A stretch of DNA of 64,000 nucleotides from JAIRVZ01 sp031553755 (GCA_031553755.1 JAVBKZ010000003.1:17471-81470); one strand, 5' to 3'. Positions 29,401 to 38,356 are shown, counted from the first letter of the stretch. Program-made: numbers and translations. Notes: generated by a model from the letters alone, not told the origin.

Positions 29401-30244
29401 TTTTCAAGATCTTGGTTTCTTCCGCGTTTAATGTATTAGATTTAAATGTATTCTTACCGACCTCTTTTCCGTCACAATCAACAATAACTACAGTAAAGTC
29501 TACTGTTTTTGCTTGTTCATAAGTATTTTTGACTTCCGATTCAATCATGATTTCAGCAGTCTTAGCTGAAAGATCAATATTTTTCGCGTAAACATAGGTT
29601 CCGGAAGTTTTCATGTTGCTGTATAACGGCAAAGTTTGATAGAGTTTGTCCATTATATGCAGTTTTACATTGCTCACAATTCCTCCATAAACAGGATTGA
29701 AAGGAGTAGTGTTCCATACAAAATTAAATCCACTTTCGACTTCTTTATAACCCAATGTATTATCAACTTTTACGGCTAATATATTTTCAGCATTACCAAA
29801 ATTGACATAATTTGAAATATCAATACCACATGGTCCCACTCCGTTTTCATGGCGACCAACATAAGTTCCATTGATATAAAACTCACCAGCCTGACGAATG
29901 CCTTCAAATTCAACCATCACTTTTCGACCTGTCATGGAAACGTCTAATTTGAAACGTTTTCTATACCATGTTTTTCCGGCCCAACCGTAATCGCCACTAC
30001 CTGTTACCCAAGTATCAAAGTGATCGATATCATTGTAAGTGTGAGGCAAACTAACTGTTTTCCACGAAACATCATTGAATGTGATTGCTTGAGAATTCAC
30101 GACATCTGCTTTATTGAATTTCCAGTCGTAATTCAAATTATAAACTATCCGGTTATTTTGCGGAACCTGATAAGTATTCCCAAAAGATATGTTTACGAAT
30201 ATAATCGTAGAGAATATGATTGTATGTAAAAATCTCAATTTCAT
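26423..30244 (-). CDS. Large GH2-family protein with F5/8C domain and T9SS sorting domain; unusual acid/base site
   Basis: The 1273-residue protein has a signal peptide (1-22), GH2 jelly roll (30-200, SLPHTYND and KTWYRKRF), Ig-like domain (205-325), TIM-barrel (325-660), later Ig-like domains (about 690-830), an F5/8 type C domain (about 960-1095, TSTRWAAANG), a further domain, and a T9SS sorting domain (YPNPATDHIVI to the end). The GH2 acid/base motif normally reads NE; here it is EGGNQHI, so position 445 is Gln. E441 lies just before it. The nucleophile candidate is E504 in WDAEYAR. It may be a subfamily with a shifted acid, or a non-classical or weak enzyme. Substrate is unknown, though beta-galactosidase-like labels are usual. 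Confidence 0.8.
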   Translation of the reverse strand: MKLRFLHTIIFSTIIFVNISFGNTYQVPQNNRIVYNLNYDWKFNKADVVNSQAITFNDVSWKTVSLPHTYNDIDHFDTWVTGSGDYGWAGKTWYRKRFKLDVSMTGRKVMVEFEGIRQAGEFYINGTYVGRHENGVGPCGIDISNYVNFGNAENILAVKVDNTLGYKEVESGFNFVWNTTPFNPVYGGIVSNVKLHIMDKLYQTLPLYSNMKTSGTYVYAKNIDLSAKTAEIMIESEVKNTYEQAKTVDFTVVIVDCDGKEVGKNTFKSNTLNAEETKILKTAVQLSGVKFWSPDYPNLYKVYSQLAVDNNVIDVCEIPLGVRKVEFNAAQGLTINGRFLYLDGYAPRTTMEWVNVGMVPDWMGEYDFLLIKESNGNFIRPMHVAPRQRDVEAADKFGVIYACPAGDAEGDNEGRQWEQRVELMRDVTIYFRNNPSVVFWEGGNQHIVPEHMQDMLNVRKQWDPHGGRFSGTRSTATDLLGIAEYGSTMDGVGGSSAIPIWDAEYARAESPRRVWDKYSPPNFGYKNIAYPSDNYTIVEYPENDFRLNSSEDLAMNNVRKYYDRWSRRGGQGLKEIMVGGAKIIFADGISHGRMEKTELARVTGSLDAARLPKQSFYALKAAQSDTSELHIVGHWSYPVGTKKTMYVVSNMDEVALAVYNTQGSLVKNYGKGTRAYQFEFSFPDVTWVQGKVVATGYKNGVAVKTKEIVSAGTPTKLRLTPVLGPDGFIADGSDVAMFDVEVTDDNGVRVPTDERRVDFTYSGEGIYLGGYNSGIQYSIFKDTLLTECGINRVFVRATRTAGDFTLSITSKGLTSASSTITSKSFNLENGLTAQMPQNYTIKTGEAPIIPEFRFQNVANAELNTEITSAITTVMGLETSKTIKIVNQSASATASYSINGGAFVTTEFSIANGDQIRVKMKSDTQYQTVRFVTFEIDGVQEMFTITTKKEPPASTLPNLALNKSVTASSEQANNEITKINDGNATSTRWAAANGTNPQSFTVDLQNPYDVARIEIVPYASRAFQFKVEGSLNNSEFFLLTDQSKNTVGGTIIPVDFEVKKARYLRVTISAGGWSSIYEFRAFESPKKTTPDQFQILSKTGLGLFSMAISEPFIVTGLEDKSEISLSDATEVAAYSVNGSLFTSDPSYVNNNDEIRVQLGTGSQYNTTYSVKVSIGGIFDYFRVTTGDQPNRVNTIDKNKNLIIYPNPATDHIVIGSPYTDVANIEIYTISGLLVKKEILESGNGRIELSDLKSGLYIIKYSNHTYIQYKQIILK

Positions 30245-30297
30245 TTTATGTTATGTTATGAGTCATGAGTTGTAAGATTTTTTACTGTTCCCTTTCT

Positions 30298-30347
30298 AAA
30301 AAAATTCCAACGAGATTCCGGCTAATCTTGAGGATCACGCCGGAACC
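30298..30347 (-). terminator. Hairpin with distal U-run between GH3 and GH2
   Basis: On the minus strand GGTTCCGGC (30339-30347) pairs with GCCGGAATC (30314-30322), nine pairs with one G-U wobble that would not pair on the plus strand. A run of seven U follows nine bases later (30298-30304). It lies after the stop of the lipoprotein GH3 and may attenuate transcription into the large GH2 gene. Confidence 0.5.
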
Positions 30348-30368
30348 AAGTTTTCAACCTAATCTACT

Positions 30369-32612
30369 CTATTTCAACACGAACTTACTCTCCAATCCTT
30401 CCTCACTGTTTTTCGATATCCAAACTTTGAATTCACCGGGTTCCAACAACAATTGACCTGCATTATTCCAAAATGACAGTTGTTCGGGTTTCAAAACAAA
30501 TTTGACGTCTTGAGATTCTCCCGGTTTTAATGTAATTCTCTTGAAATCTTTCAATTCTTTTACCGGACGAGTCACTGACGCGAATAAATCCCTGATGTAT
30601 AGCTGTACCGTTTCAACAGCCTCTACATTTCCTGTATTTTTAATTGTACATGAAACTTCTAAAGAATCTTTAGTTCCTATTTCATTTTTAGAAAGTTTCA
30701 TATCCGAATATTCAAAAGTGGTGTACGACAAACCATATCCGAAAGGATAGAGCGGTTTTTTTCCGGCATCCAAATGATAACTTGTACAACCCAATGAAAC
30801 TTGCCCTGCTTCCAACGGTATGTCGTTCAACAACATCAATTTATCTCCTGCTGGTCTTCCTGTTTGTTTGTGATTGTAATAAATAGGAATTTGTCCCACC
30901 ATTTTAGGATAAGTAACCGGAAGTTTTCCTGAAGGAACTGCTTTTCCAAACAACAGATCAGCAATAGCAGGCCCTCCCATTGTTCCCGGATGCCAAGCAT
31001 ATAAAAACGCGTCAACTAAAGGTAATTCTTTGTATATTTCAACAGGTCTTCCGGCCATCATAATCAATACGATGGGTTTTCCCGCTTTTTTCAATTCCGC
31101 CAATAATTCTTTTTGCGCTCCTTGCAATGAAATATCCGCGAGGCAATGCGCTTCTCCCGACAAAATGGATTCTTCTCCTGCAAAAAACAAGACTACGTCA
31201 CTCGTTTTCGCGGCATTCAATGCTTGTCCAAAAGCAGCCTTATTTGTATCTCTACTATAATCAAGCGTTTTTACGTAATTAATTTTAATCTTATTTCCAT
31301 AGCTTTCTTTCAAAGCGGTTAACGGAGTTACCGTACATTTTTTTTCACCATCGAATACCCATGTTCCCATCTGATCGTGAGGAGCATCTGCCATAGGGCC
31401 TATTATCGCGATACTTTTTATGTTTTCGGTTAACGGAAGAATGTTATTTTCATTTTTCAACAAGACACAGCTTTGAGTCGCGGCTTCTTTGGCTTTTGCC
31501 AAATTATCAACTGTGTAGAATCCATGTGATGAAGGATTAGAAGCATACGGATTTTCAAACAATCCTAAGCGGAATTTCAATCGCAATATGTTTTTTACGG
31601 CATTGTCGATATCCGATTCCTTTATTTTTCCATCTTTTAATAATTTTTCCAGATTAGGTAAAAAAACATGTCCCATCATATCAATGTCAATACCTGACAT
31701 TAATCCTTTTTCGGCAGCTTCATAATTATCTTTACAATAACCATGCGGAATCATTTCCGCCATAGAAGCCCAATCGCTGACTACCGCTCCATCAAATTTC
31801 CATTCTTCTCTCAAAATTGTTTTTGTCAGGAATGGATTTCCTGAACTCGGTATTCCATTTATTTCGTTGAAAGAGGTCATAAAGGTTTGAACTCCAGCAT
31901 CGATGGCAGCTTTGAACGGAGGTAAATAAATATTTCTCAACTGTTCCATAGAAATAACCGAAGTGTTGTAATCGCGTCCAGCTTCCACAGCTCCATATCC
32001 TACAAAGTGTTTCGCGCAAGCAAGCATCGAAGTCGGATTATTCAGGCTGTCTCCTTGAAAGCCTTTAATCATCGCTTGACCTAAAACCGAAGCTAAGAAA
32101 GGATCTTCACCTAAGCTTTCAACAATTCTACCCCAACGAGCATCTCTCGAAATGTCAATCATTGGAGCAAAAGTCCATCGAATACCCACAGACGTAGCTT
32201 CTATAGCGGCTACGCGTCCTCCTATTTCTACTATTTCGGGATTCCAACTTGCAGCTTGTGCCAATGGAACCGGAAAGATTGTTTTAAAACCGTGTATTAC
32301 ATCTCTCGCGAATATGAGTGGAATTTTTAATCTGCTTTCCTCAACCGCTACTTTTTGAAGTTTATTGATTGTCTCCGAATCTACTTCATTTAATATTGAA
32401 CCTACTTTTCCGAGTTTAATTTGTTCGACCATATTATCTGAAAAACCTTCACCTGTAAGATTATTGAGTTGTCCGATTTTTTCTTCCAAGGTCATTTTAG
32501 ATAAAAGTTCATTTATCTTTACCTCTTCTGAATTTTTATTTACAGATGAACAAGCCGTTAAAACTAATAACGACAATATTCCCACAAAAAGAGCTTTGCA
32601 TTTCGTACCCAT
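30369..32612 (-). CDS. GH3 beta-glucosidase, lipoprotein (BglX-like)
   Basis: The 747-residue protein has a lipobox (LVLTAC, lipidated Cys 21), GH3 N-terminal barrel (about 30-385), GH3 C-terminal domain (about 390-610) and an FN3-like domain (660-740). The nucleophile is D280 in GAVVSDWASM, and AKHFVGYG at 200-207 is the conserved substrate-binding loop. After the Cys come SSVN, without the acidic surface-export signal, so it probably faces the periplasm. The likely task is release of glucose from short beta-glucan oligosaccharides imported by SusC. It lies 26 bp after GH16. Confidence 0.95.
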   Translation of the reverse strand: MGTKCKALFVGILSLLVLTACSSVNKNSEEVKINELLSKMTLEEKIGQLNNLTGEGFSDNMVEQIKLGKVGSILNEVDSETINKLQKVAVEESRLKIPLIFARDVIHGFKTIFPVPLAQAASWNPEIVEIGGRVAAIEATSVGIRWTFAPMIDISRDARWGRIVESLGEDPFLASVLGQAMIKGFQGDSLNNPTSMLACAKHFVGYGAVEAGRDYNTSVISMEQLRNIYLPPFKAAIDAGVQTFMTSFNEINGIPSSGNPFLTKTILREEWKFDGAVVSDWASMAEMIPHGYCKDNYEAAEKGLMSGIDIDMMGHVFLPNLEKLLKDGKIKESDIDNAVKNILRLKFRLGLFENPYASNPSSHGFYTVDNLAKAKEAATQSCVLLKNENNILPLTENIKSIAIIGPMADAPHDQMGTWVFDGEKKCTVTPLTALKESYGNKIKINYVKTLDYSRDTNKAAFGQALNAAKTSDVVLFFAGEESILSGEAHCLADISLQGAQKELLAELKKAGKPIVLIMMAGRPVEIYKELPLVDAFLYAWHPGTMGGPAIADLLFGKAVPSGKLPVTYPKMVGQIPIYYNHKQTGRPAGDKLMLLNDIPLEAGQVSLGCTSYHLDAGKKPLYPFGYGLSYTTFEYSDMKLSKNEIGTKDSLEVSCTIKNTGNVEAVETVQLYIRDLFASVTRPVKELKDFKRITLKPGESQDVKFVLKPEQLSFWNNAGQLLLEPGEFKVWISKNSEEGLESKFVLK

Positions 32613-32638
32613 ATCTTTTTGAAATTATTATTTGATGT

Positions 32639-33808
32639 TTATTGTATATTTATTTTTACAGATTCTTCGTTTCCGTTTTTTGTTTTTAATTTTAAGATGT
32701 AATTACCTTTTGGTAAAGAAGAAATATTCATCCGGTTAACTTGACGAGATTCGATTGTTTTTTGTCCTACGAGATTGTACAAAGTCATTTGTTCAGGAAT
32801 ATCGTTTCCTTCAGCGTTTACATATCCGTTCTCAGAATCAACATAAACATGAAACTTGGGAATTGATATTTTTTCGATTCCGGCAGGTAATGGTCCTGTA
32901 TATTTTTCTCCTTCCTCTCCCTTTTGATATACCTTAACATAATCTACATACATTTTAGGCTCTTCATCTTCGTCTTTAAAAAATGCCGTGATTTTGCTTA
33001 TGTTGCTATTTCCCGTAATACCTGTAAAATTGCCTCCTATCGCAAGATTCAGAATCACATAATATGGTTTATGGAAATACCGTCCGACCTGTCCGGGATC
33101 AGTTCCTCCATTTATTCCCATTTCGAGGTATGGTTCTTTATCCGGATTTTTATCCAAATCAAGGTACATGGATATCTTATCTTTAGACCAAATCAGCGTA
33201 TATAAATGGAAATCATCCTGAATACTGTATTCATTGGTGCGCGCTTTTCCCCAATTCGGATAAGCCCCTCCATTCCAACTTTCTCCCCAATGAAACCATC
33301 CGTTAAAATAATATTCCTGTGTGCTGTTTTTTATTCCGTTGGCGTTGCCTGTTTCAAGAATGTCAATTTCGCCACATTTTGGCCAACCGACGGTAGGATA
33401 ATCGCCTCCCATCATCCAAAATGCCGGCCATAAACCATTGGCTGTTTTAGGTAATTTAATGCGGCCTTCTATCTTTCCGTATTGAAATTCCATGTTTCCC
33501 TGAGTTTTCAATCTTCCGGAAGTACATTTTTTTCCTCCAAAATCTTCCAGTTTCGCGGTAAGAATCAAACTTCCAAGTCCGGAAATAGGTTCTTTTCCTA
33601 AAGATATATTTTCTTCCCTGTAATACTGCAATTCATTATTTCCGCTGCCATTGCCGTCTATCTCTATTTTCCAAATATCTTTATTTAATGTCGCCGAATC
33701 GAAATTATCCTCCCATACTAATTTATATTCATCCGACACTTTATCTTCCGAATAAGAAAACTGAAAGACAAAACCAAGTATAAGTGTTATTATTAGGTGT
33801 TTTTTCAT
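32639..33808 (-). CDS. GH16 endo-beta-1,3-glucanase (laminarinase-like) with T9SS sorting domain
   Basis: The 389-residue protein has a signal peptide (1-20), a GH16 catalytic domain (27-285) and a T9SS sorting domain (about 315-389, SSLPKGNYILKLKTK). The catalytic signature GEIDILE gives nucleophile E147, D149 and acid/base E152, and the form without an extra residue fits the laminarinase/lichenase groups. Family members cut beta-1,3 or mixed beta-1,3/1,4-glucan internally. It is tightly packed with the two GH128 genes upstream (11 bp and 9 bp gaps) and the GH3 downstream, forming an enzyme cassette. Confidence 0.93.
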   Translation of the reverse strand: MKKHLIITLILGFVFQFSYSEDKVSDEYKLVWEDNFDSATLNKDIWKIEIDGNGSGNNELQYYREENISLGKEPISGLGSLILTAKLEDFGGKKCTSGRLKTQGNMEFQYGKIEGRIKLPKTANGLWPAFWMMGGDYPTVGWPKCGEIDILETGNANGIKNSTQEYYFNGWFHWGESWNGGAYPNWGKARTNEYSIQDDFHLYTLIWSKDKISMYLDLDKNPDKEPYLEMGINGGTDPGQVGRYFHKPYYVILNLAIGGNFTGITGNSNISKITAFFKDEDEEPKMYVDYVKVYQKGEEGEKYTGPLPAGIEKISIPKFHVYVDSENGYVNAEGNDIPEQMTLYNLVGQKTIESRQVNRMNISSLPKGNYILKLKTKNGNEESVKINIQ

Positions 33809-33819
33809 GGATTTTTTAA

Positions 33820-35757
33820 TTATTTCCTTATTATTTCATGATTCTTTACAACTCCGTCTGAGAATTGAAGTGTTAGGATATATATACCGGAAGCATAGCT
33901 ACTCATGTTGATAAAATCCACATTTTTACTTTCAAATAATTTTCTACCATTTACATCCGACAAAATAATTTTCTCTACAATTTCAGACGATTGCAAGTAT
34001 AATATATCTGTTACCGGATTTGGGAATACATAAGATTTCCGGGCTTGAACAACATCAATATAACTTGCCACTTTTCCGTAAACATCTACACTATAAATAG
34101 AGAATCCATAGGCGCTTCCTCTCTTTATACAATTTATCCTGACATAGCGGGCATCGACATTATTGATAATAATTCTTTCCTCTCCGGCAGAACCTGATGT
34201 TGTGGCAAAAACTTGTGTCCACGAAGATTTATCCGTTGATACTTCAACATTGTATTGTGAAGCATAAGCGCCTTCCCAATTGACAATGATATCTGTTAAT
34301 TTTATTACCGATTCCAAGTCGACTGTTACAGTTTTATTGTCTTCTTTATGCTTGCTTTCCCAACGTGTATTAGCTTTTCCGTCTGTAAGATATTCAACCG
34401 GTTGCAAGTCATTCACAGATGAAGATTCTGCAGGTTTATTTAATGCCCAATTGTTTCCAACCGGCTCCGGATAAGGAGGGGTCACACCTTCCGGATTAGG
34501 AGTCGGCTGGGGAACCGCTCCATTGTTGGTAATTACAAAATAATTAAGTTTTAAATTTCCTGAAGTTACCTTTAAGTTAATGGTTTGTTTTCCCGCATTG
34601 AGATTCACATTAAATTCCCGGTTTTCCCAAGTATTTGAAGATGATGGGATTTGTATCGAAACAGTTTCTTTCAATGATGTAACATTCAACGCCGCATCAG
34701 TATTTGAAAAAATACGAAAACGAAAGGTATAATCTCCTGCACTCGGAATATCTACGTTATAACTTAATTCTTTTTCTTCTGAAAAATCATACATATTGAT
34801 AACACCGGCTTCATCGGAAGTTTGTTCCATATATATGCCTTTTGTTTTGGAAATATAATGCTCTGCTTCTATACAAGCGTCTACGTTGTGATAAAAGCGA
34901 CTATCGTAAGAAGACATATATGTCCAAACCATACCGGTTTCAGTCAGAACACCTCTTTCCGTGCCATTGGTATTAGTCAATAACTCCATATAAGGATATG
35001 ATGGTTTGGTATATTCGCTCCGGCGGGGAATAAACCACGCATACCGCGCTACCATAGGATCTGTTTCGAGGTAATCGAGCAAATCAATCATTTCTTTACG
35101 TTGTACCAACGCTGTTCCTCCCTGGTTTTGAGTGAAGTTATCCCAAGCGCAAAATTCTGTGAGCCACACCGGCTTATTGTATTTTTTTATGTATTCCTGA
35201 ACATATCCTTTTGTCGCCGATGCCCATCCCATATAACTATGAATAGCGATACCATCGACATCGTCAATATCAATATAACTAAAAAATTCATCAAACCATT
35301 TGGCCGGAGTTCCATATTGAGACCAAGAACTGTAGTTGCAAGCCGGAGAAATTATTTTCAAGTTCAATTCTTTTGCTAATTCTTTCAATGTAGGCCATTT
35401 ATCGGCAGCCTGACGAGGAGTCAAATTAGCTTGTTCTTTGAAATTCGGTTCATTAAAGGCCAGGATATATTTACAATCAGGATGATCTTTCACATAATTT
35501 CTGATAGCATCAGAATTCCAGTTTCCATTCCATGTCATCGGACAAAATTCGTATCCGTAAACATTATAATAAGTATCAACAACATTATTAGGCGTAGTTC
35601 CCCAATTATAAAACCAAGAAGTTCCGGGTTGCAAGGCTTTCAAATCGGCGTTATTAGTAAAGTTAAAACTAACACCACGTTTAGGACTTCGTGTTTGAGA
35701 ATATACAGAACAAACAAATCCCGCAAATATTAATATGATGAGGAATATACGCTTCAT
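33820..35757 (-). CDS. GH128 beta-1,3-glucanase with CBM6-like and F5/8C modules and T9SS sorting domain
   Basis: The 645-residue protein has a signal peptide (1-20) and a GH128 (Asl1-type) TIM-barrel (25-280). The acid/base is E103 in LAFNEPNF and the nucleophile E201 in WLTEFCAW. A CBM6-like module (about 290-415, ACIEAEHY), an F5/8 type C domain (430-565, ANTRWESKH, similar to that of the modular GH3) and a T9SS sorting domain (575-645, FPNPVTDILY) follow. GH128 enzymes act on beta-1,3-glucan. It is a tandem relative of the next gene but carries an extra F5/8C module. Confidence 0.93.
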   Translation of the reverse strand: MKRIFLIILIFAGFVCSVYSQTRSPKRGVSFNFTNNADLKALQPGTSWFYNWGTTPNNVVDTYYNVYGYEFCPMTWNGNWNSDAIRNYVKDHPDCKYILAFNEPNFKEQANLTPRQAADKWPTLKELAKELNLKIISPACNYSSWSQYGTPAKWFDEFFSYIDIDDVDGIAIHSYMGWASATKGYVQEYIKKYNKPVWLTEFCAWDNFTQNQGGTALVQRKEMIDLLDYLETDPMVARYAWFIPRRSEYTKPSYPYMELLTNTNGTERGVLTETGMVWTYMSSYDSRFYHNVDACIEAEHYISKTKGIYMEQTSDEAGVINMYDFSEEKELSYNVDIPSAGDYTFRFRIFSNTDAALNVTSLKETVSIQIPSSSNTWENREFNVNLNAGKQTINLKVTSGNLKLNYFVITNNGAVPQPTPNPEGVTPPYPEPVGNNWALNKPAESSSVNDLQPVEYLTDGKANTRWESKHKEDNKTVTVDLESVIKLTDIIVNWEGAYASQYNVEVSTDKSSWTQVFATTSGSAGEERIIINNVDARYVRINCIKRGSAYGFSIYSVDVYGKVASYIDVVQARKSYVFPNPVTDILYLQSSEIVEKIILSDVNGRKLFESKNVDFINMSSYASGIYILTLQFSDGVVKNHEIIRK

Positions 35758-35766
35758 GATAAGTTG

Positions 35767-37245
35767 TTAATTATTTTCTTTCAAAATTTTTTCGATTGCT
35801 CTTCCTCCGTTTCCATATCTTACATCAAGAATATACAATCCTGAATTGAAAGAATTCATGTCTATGGAAGTCACATTTTTTCCGGAGTAAACAAGTTTTC
35901 CGCAAACATCATATAAGGAAACTTCTGAATTATCTGCCGGTAATTGAAGATAAAGCATGTCTTTTACAGGATTAGGGAAAATAGCTACTTTATCTATGGC
36001 AGTCGTTTCAACGGAAGAAGGAGCATTAGCGGATTTAGAAATTGCCCACCAATTCATTTTAAGTCCTCCTTTTGCATAATCAAGACGAATTTTTTGTTTT
36101 CCTGCTTTTAGATTGACTTTGCATTGTTGAGTATTCCAATTTCCAACTCCTTTTTTCTCAAACAAATAAGATGTCAAAACTTCTTGATTGACAGAAACTC
36201 TCAACTGAGAATCATCATTGTATTCAGCGCAAACTCTAAAAAATAGATTATATTCCCCGTCTTCCGGAACATTCACATTATACTCCACCCAGTCTTTTAC
36301 ATCAAAATCCGACAGATTAATATGTCCTGATTCATCAGTCGTTTCTTCCAAATGAATTCCAGACATTCTTATATAATGAGCATTTGATATCCTTTGGTCT
36401 AATGAAAAATAAAAATTATCGTCATAAGAAGACATGTGTGTGAATATTTTTCCCAATTCAATTAATACTCCTTCGTATCTTGGGCTCAATAGTTGCATGT
36501 AAGGATACTTTCCATCCCAACCACGCTCCTTAAACCAAGCATACCGATACACCATAGGTTCTTTTTCTAAATAATCTAAGGTTTCTACTAAAAATTTCTT
36601 TTGAGAATTTTGTGTTGTACCAGTTTCCCAAGCACAAAATTCTGTCAACCAAATGGGTTTACCATATTTTTTATATTTTTCAATATTAGAAGCAATGGAT
36701 CCGGCAGAACCCATATAGAGATGTACCGCAATATGATCTACGCGACAGTCTTTACATAAAGAAAAGAACTCGTCATACCATTTGAAAGGATCTTGATAAG
36801 GAGGATTATTACTAAAGTTAAGGGCAGGTCCCACAATCGTTAAACCAAATTCATCGGCAACTTCTTGCATTTCGGGCCACCTTTCAGCCGCCTTTTCTGG
36901 TGTCATATTAGCTTGGTCCGTAAAGTTCGGTTCATTAAAAGCTAAGATATATTTTGTTTCAGGATGATTTATTATAAAATTACGGAGTTTTTCTTTGGTA
37001 TAATTACCGTTCCATACCATGGGAACAAATTCTACTCCATTTTTTTTAAACCCTGCATCATTTCCCGAACCTGTATGTCCCCAATTATATCCCCAAGCAA
37101 GACCGGCTCTCAACGCATCTAAGTCTGCATCATAAAGAACATTATAACCAACTCCCCGTTTGAAGCTTTTTGTTTGAGCATGGGAAAAAGAAATACTAAA
37201 CAAAAAACATACGAGAATGGTAAATGAAGTAATTGTGTATTTCAT
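35767..37245 (-). CDS. GH128 beta-1,3-glucanase with CBM6-like module and T9SS sorting domain
   Basis: The 492-residue protein has a signal peptide (1-23), a GH128 barrel (28-280; acid/base E105 in LAFNEPNF, nucleophile E202 in WLTEFCAW), a CBM6-like module (285-405) and a T9SS sorting domain (420-492, FPNPVKDMLYL). It is clearly related to the neighbouring GH128 over its full length (RGVGYNVLYDADLDAL versus RGVSFNFTNNADLKAL), so the pair arose by duplication and then diverged. It begins the enzyme cassette after a terminator-like hairpin. Confidence 0.93.
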   Translation of the reverse strand: MKYTITSFTILVCFLFSISFSHAQTKSFKRGVGYNVLYDADLDALRAGLAWGYNWGHTGSGNDAGFKKNGVEFVPMVWNGNYTKEKLRNFIINHPETKYILAFNEPNFTDQANMTPEKAAERWPEMQEVADEFGLTIVGPALNFSNNPPYQDPFKWYDEFFSLCKDCRVDHIAVHLYMGSAGSIASNIEKYKKYGKPIWLTEFCAWETGTTQNSQKKFLVETLDYLEKEPMVYRYAWFKERGWDGKYPYMQLLSPRYEGVLIELGKIFTHMSSYDDNFYFSLDQRISNAHYIRMSGIHLEETTDESGHINLSDFDVKDWVEYNVNVPEDGEYNLFFRVCAEYNDDSQLRVSVNQEVLTSYLFEKKGVGNWNTQQCKVNLKAGKQKIRLDYAKGGLKMNWWAISKSANAPSSVETTAIDKVAIFPNPVKDMLYLQLPADNSEVSLYDVCGKLVYSGKNVTSIDMNSFNSGLYILDVRYGNGGRAIEKILKENN

Positions 37246-37281
37246 GTTTGCTTTGTTTTCAATATTAAATTTGGAAAAGTG

Positions 37282-37334
37282 AAAAAGGAGGATGTCTAAA
37301 AAGTCTGTCTAATTAAACATTTCAGACACCCTCC
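37282..37334 (-). terminator. Terminator-like hairpin after the SusE-position gene
   Basis: On the minus strand GGAGGGTGTCT (37324-37334) pairs with AGACATCCTCC (37287-37297), eleven pairs with one G-U wobble, followed at once by UUUUU (37282-37286). The wobble is a mismatch on the plus strand. It lies in the 104 bp gap between the 302-residue gene and the first GH128, so it probably reduces transcription of the enzymes relative to SusC/SusD. Confidence 0.75.
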
Positions 37335-37349
37335 ATGAAAAGACAATCT

Positions 37350-38258
37350 TTATTTGATTATCACTTTAGCAACAGCTCCTTCAGATTTTACTACATACAC
37401 ACCTTTAACTAAGCCTGTTGTAGAAATTATATTATCAACACTGGATCCTACATTTGCTCCTGATAAATTATATAAATAAGCGGGAGAATTCGTATTTAAA
37501 ATTTCAATTTCTGAATCCCTTACAACAACCTCCAATGCATCTGCTTTAGATGATTTAATTCCATTATTTTTAGTTTTATAGAAGAATATTGCATCTAACG
37601 CGAAGTCCATCGGTTGAGCGCCACTTAATACACAAAAATAATTACCGCCAAATACATCACGTGCTGAAAAACCTTCGAAAGAAGACACAGGAAGATTTAC
37701 TTCGTTCCATCCTGTTGTACTCCAATTTGGAGTTACATTAGGATATACTTTACCTGTCTTATCATCTGAAGCAGTACCAACACCTACAGAGAAATGCGCG
37801 TGAGCTTCATTTGTTCCACAAAAATAAACATGGTGCGCACGCGTATTAGATGTTGATTTGAAAGCGCCGTGAAAATACCAGCCTTCAGAAATCAACTTAG
37901 TAAAATCTACTTTTAATGGAGCTCCTGTTGTAGGAGCGTCTACCGCGCAAAAACCAAGACCAGACCAACCAGCTATCACATTAAGATTCAAATAACCTCC
38001 GATGTTGTCATAAAAACCTTTTCCTGTCGCAGCCGGTGCGGAATAAGTATTGTCCCATAACCAAAGTTTTAGTGCATTATCATTGATACGCAAATCCTGA
38101 ACAATTTTCGTATCCAGATCATTATCTTCCATTACCAACTGGTTCATGTAAATCGGAATAATTTTTTCAATTGTAGAAAGATCTAATTTCGCATAGGCAT
38201 TGAACCCAAAAACAGCAATCGATGCAATCATGCATGTCAATGTAAAAATTCTTTTCAT
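37350..38258 (-). CDS. Secreted beta-sandwich protein in the SusE position, T9SS sorting domain
   Basis: The 302-residue protein has a signal peptide (1-23), one beta-sandwich domain (about 28-228) and a T9SS sorting domain (245-302, GLVKGVYVVKSEG). The sandwich ends in MDFALDAIFFYK, a strand pattern typical of galactose-binding-like carbohydrate-binding modules, and has many aromatic residues (WLWDN, GWYFHG, HVYFCG). It sits just after susD, where PULs usually encode a SusE/SusF-type surface glycan-binding lipoprotein, yet it has no lipobox and uses T9SS instead. It is probably a glucan-binding protein; its family is not recognised. Confidence 0.65.
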   Translation of the reverse strand: MKRIFTLTCMIASIAVFGFNAYAKLDLSTIEKIIPIYMNQLVMEDNDLDTKIVQDLRINDNALKLWLWDNTYSAPAATGKGFYDNIGGYLNLNVIAGWSGLGFCAVDAPTTGAPLKVDFTKLISEGWYFHGAFKSTSNTRAHHVYFCGTNEAHAHFSVGVGTASDDKTGKVYPNVTPNWSTTGWNEVNLPVSSFEGFSARDVFGGNYFCVLSGAQPMDFALDAIFFYKTKNNGIKSSKADALEVVVRDSEIEILNTNSPAYLYNLSGANVGSSVDNIISTTGLVKGVYVVKSEGAVAKVIIK

Positions 38259-38318
38259 GATACTTAAATTTTTTAAATTGAATTAATAAATAAAATTGAA
38301 TTATAATTTAGAATTTGA

Positions 38319-38348
38319 AGAGCGCCCGATACCTTCATCAGGCACTCT
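38319..38348 (-). other. Hairpin after susD
   Basis: On the minus strand AGAGTGCCTGAT and ATCGGGCGCTCT form twelve pairs, two of them G-U wobbles that would be mismatches in plus-strand RNA. It directly follows the susD stop. The tract after it is only UUCAAAUU, so processing or attenuation is more likely than full termination. Stem-loops after susD are a common way to give susCD higher mRNA levels than downstream genes. Confidence 0.55.
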
Positions 38349-38356
38349 TTATTTTT

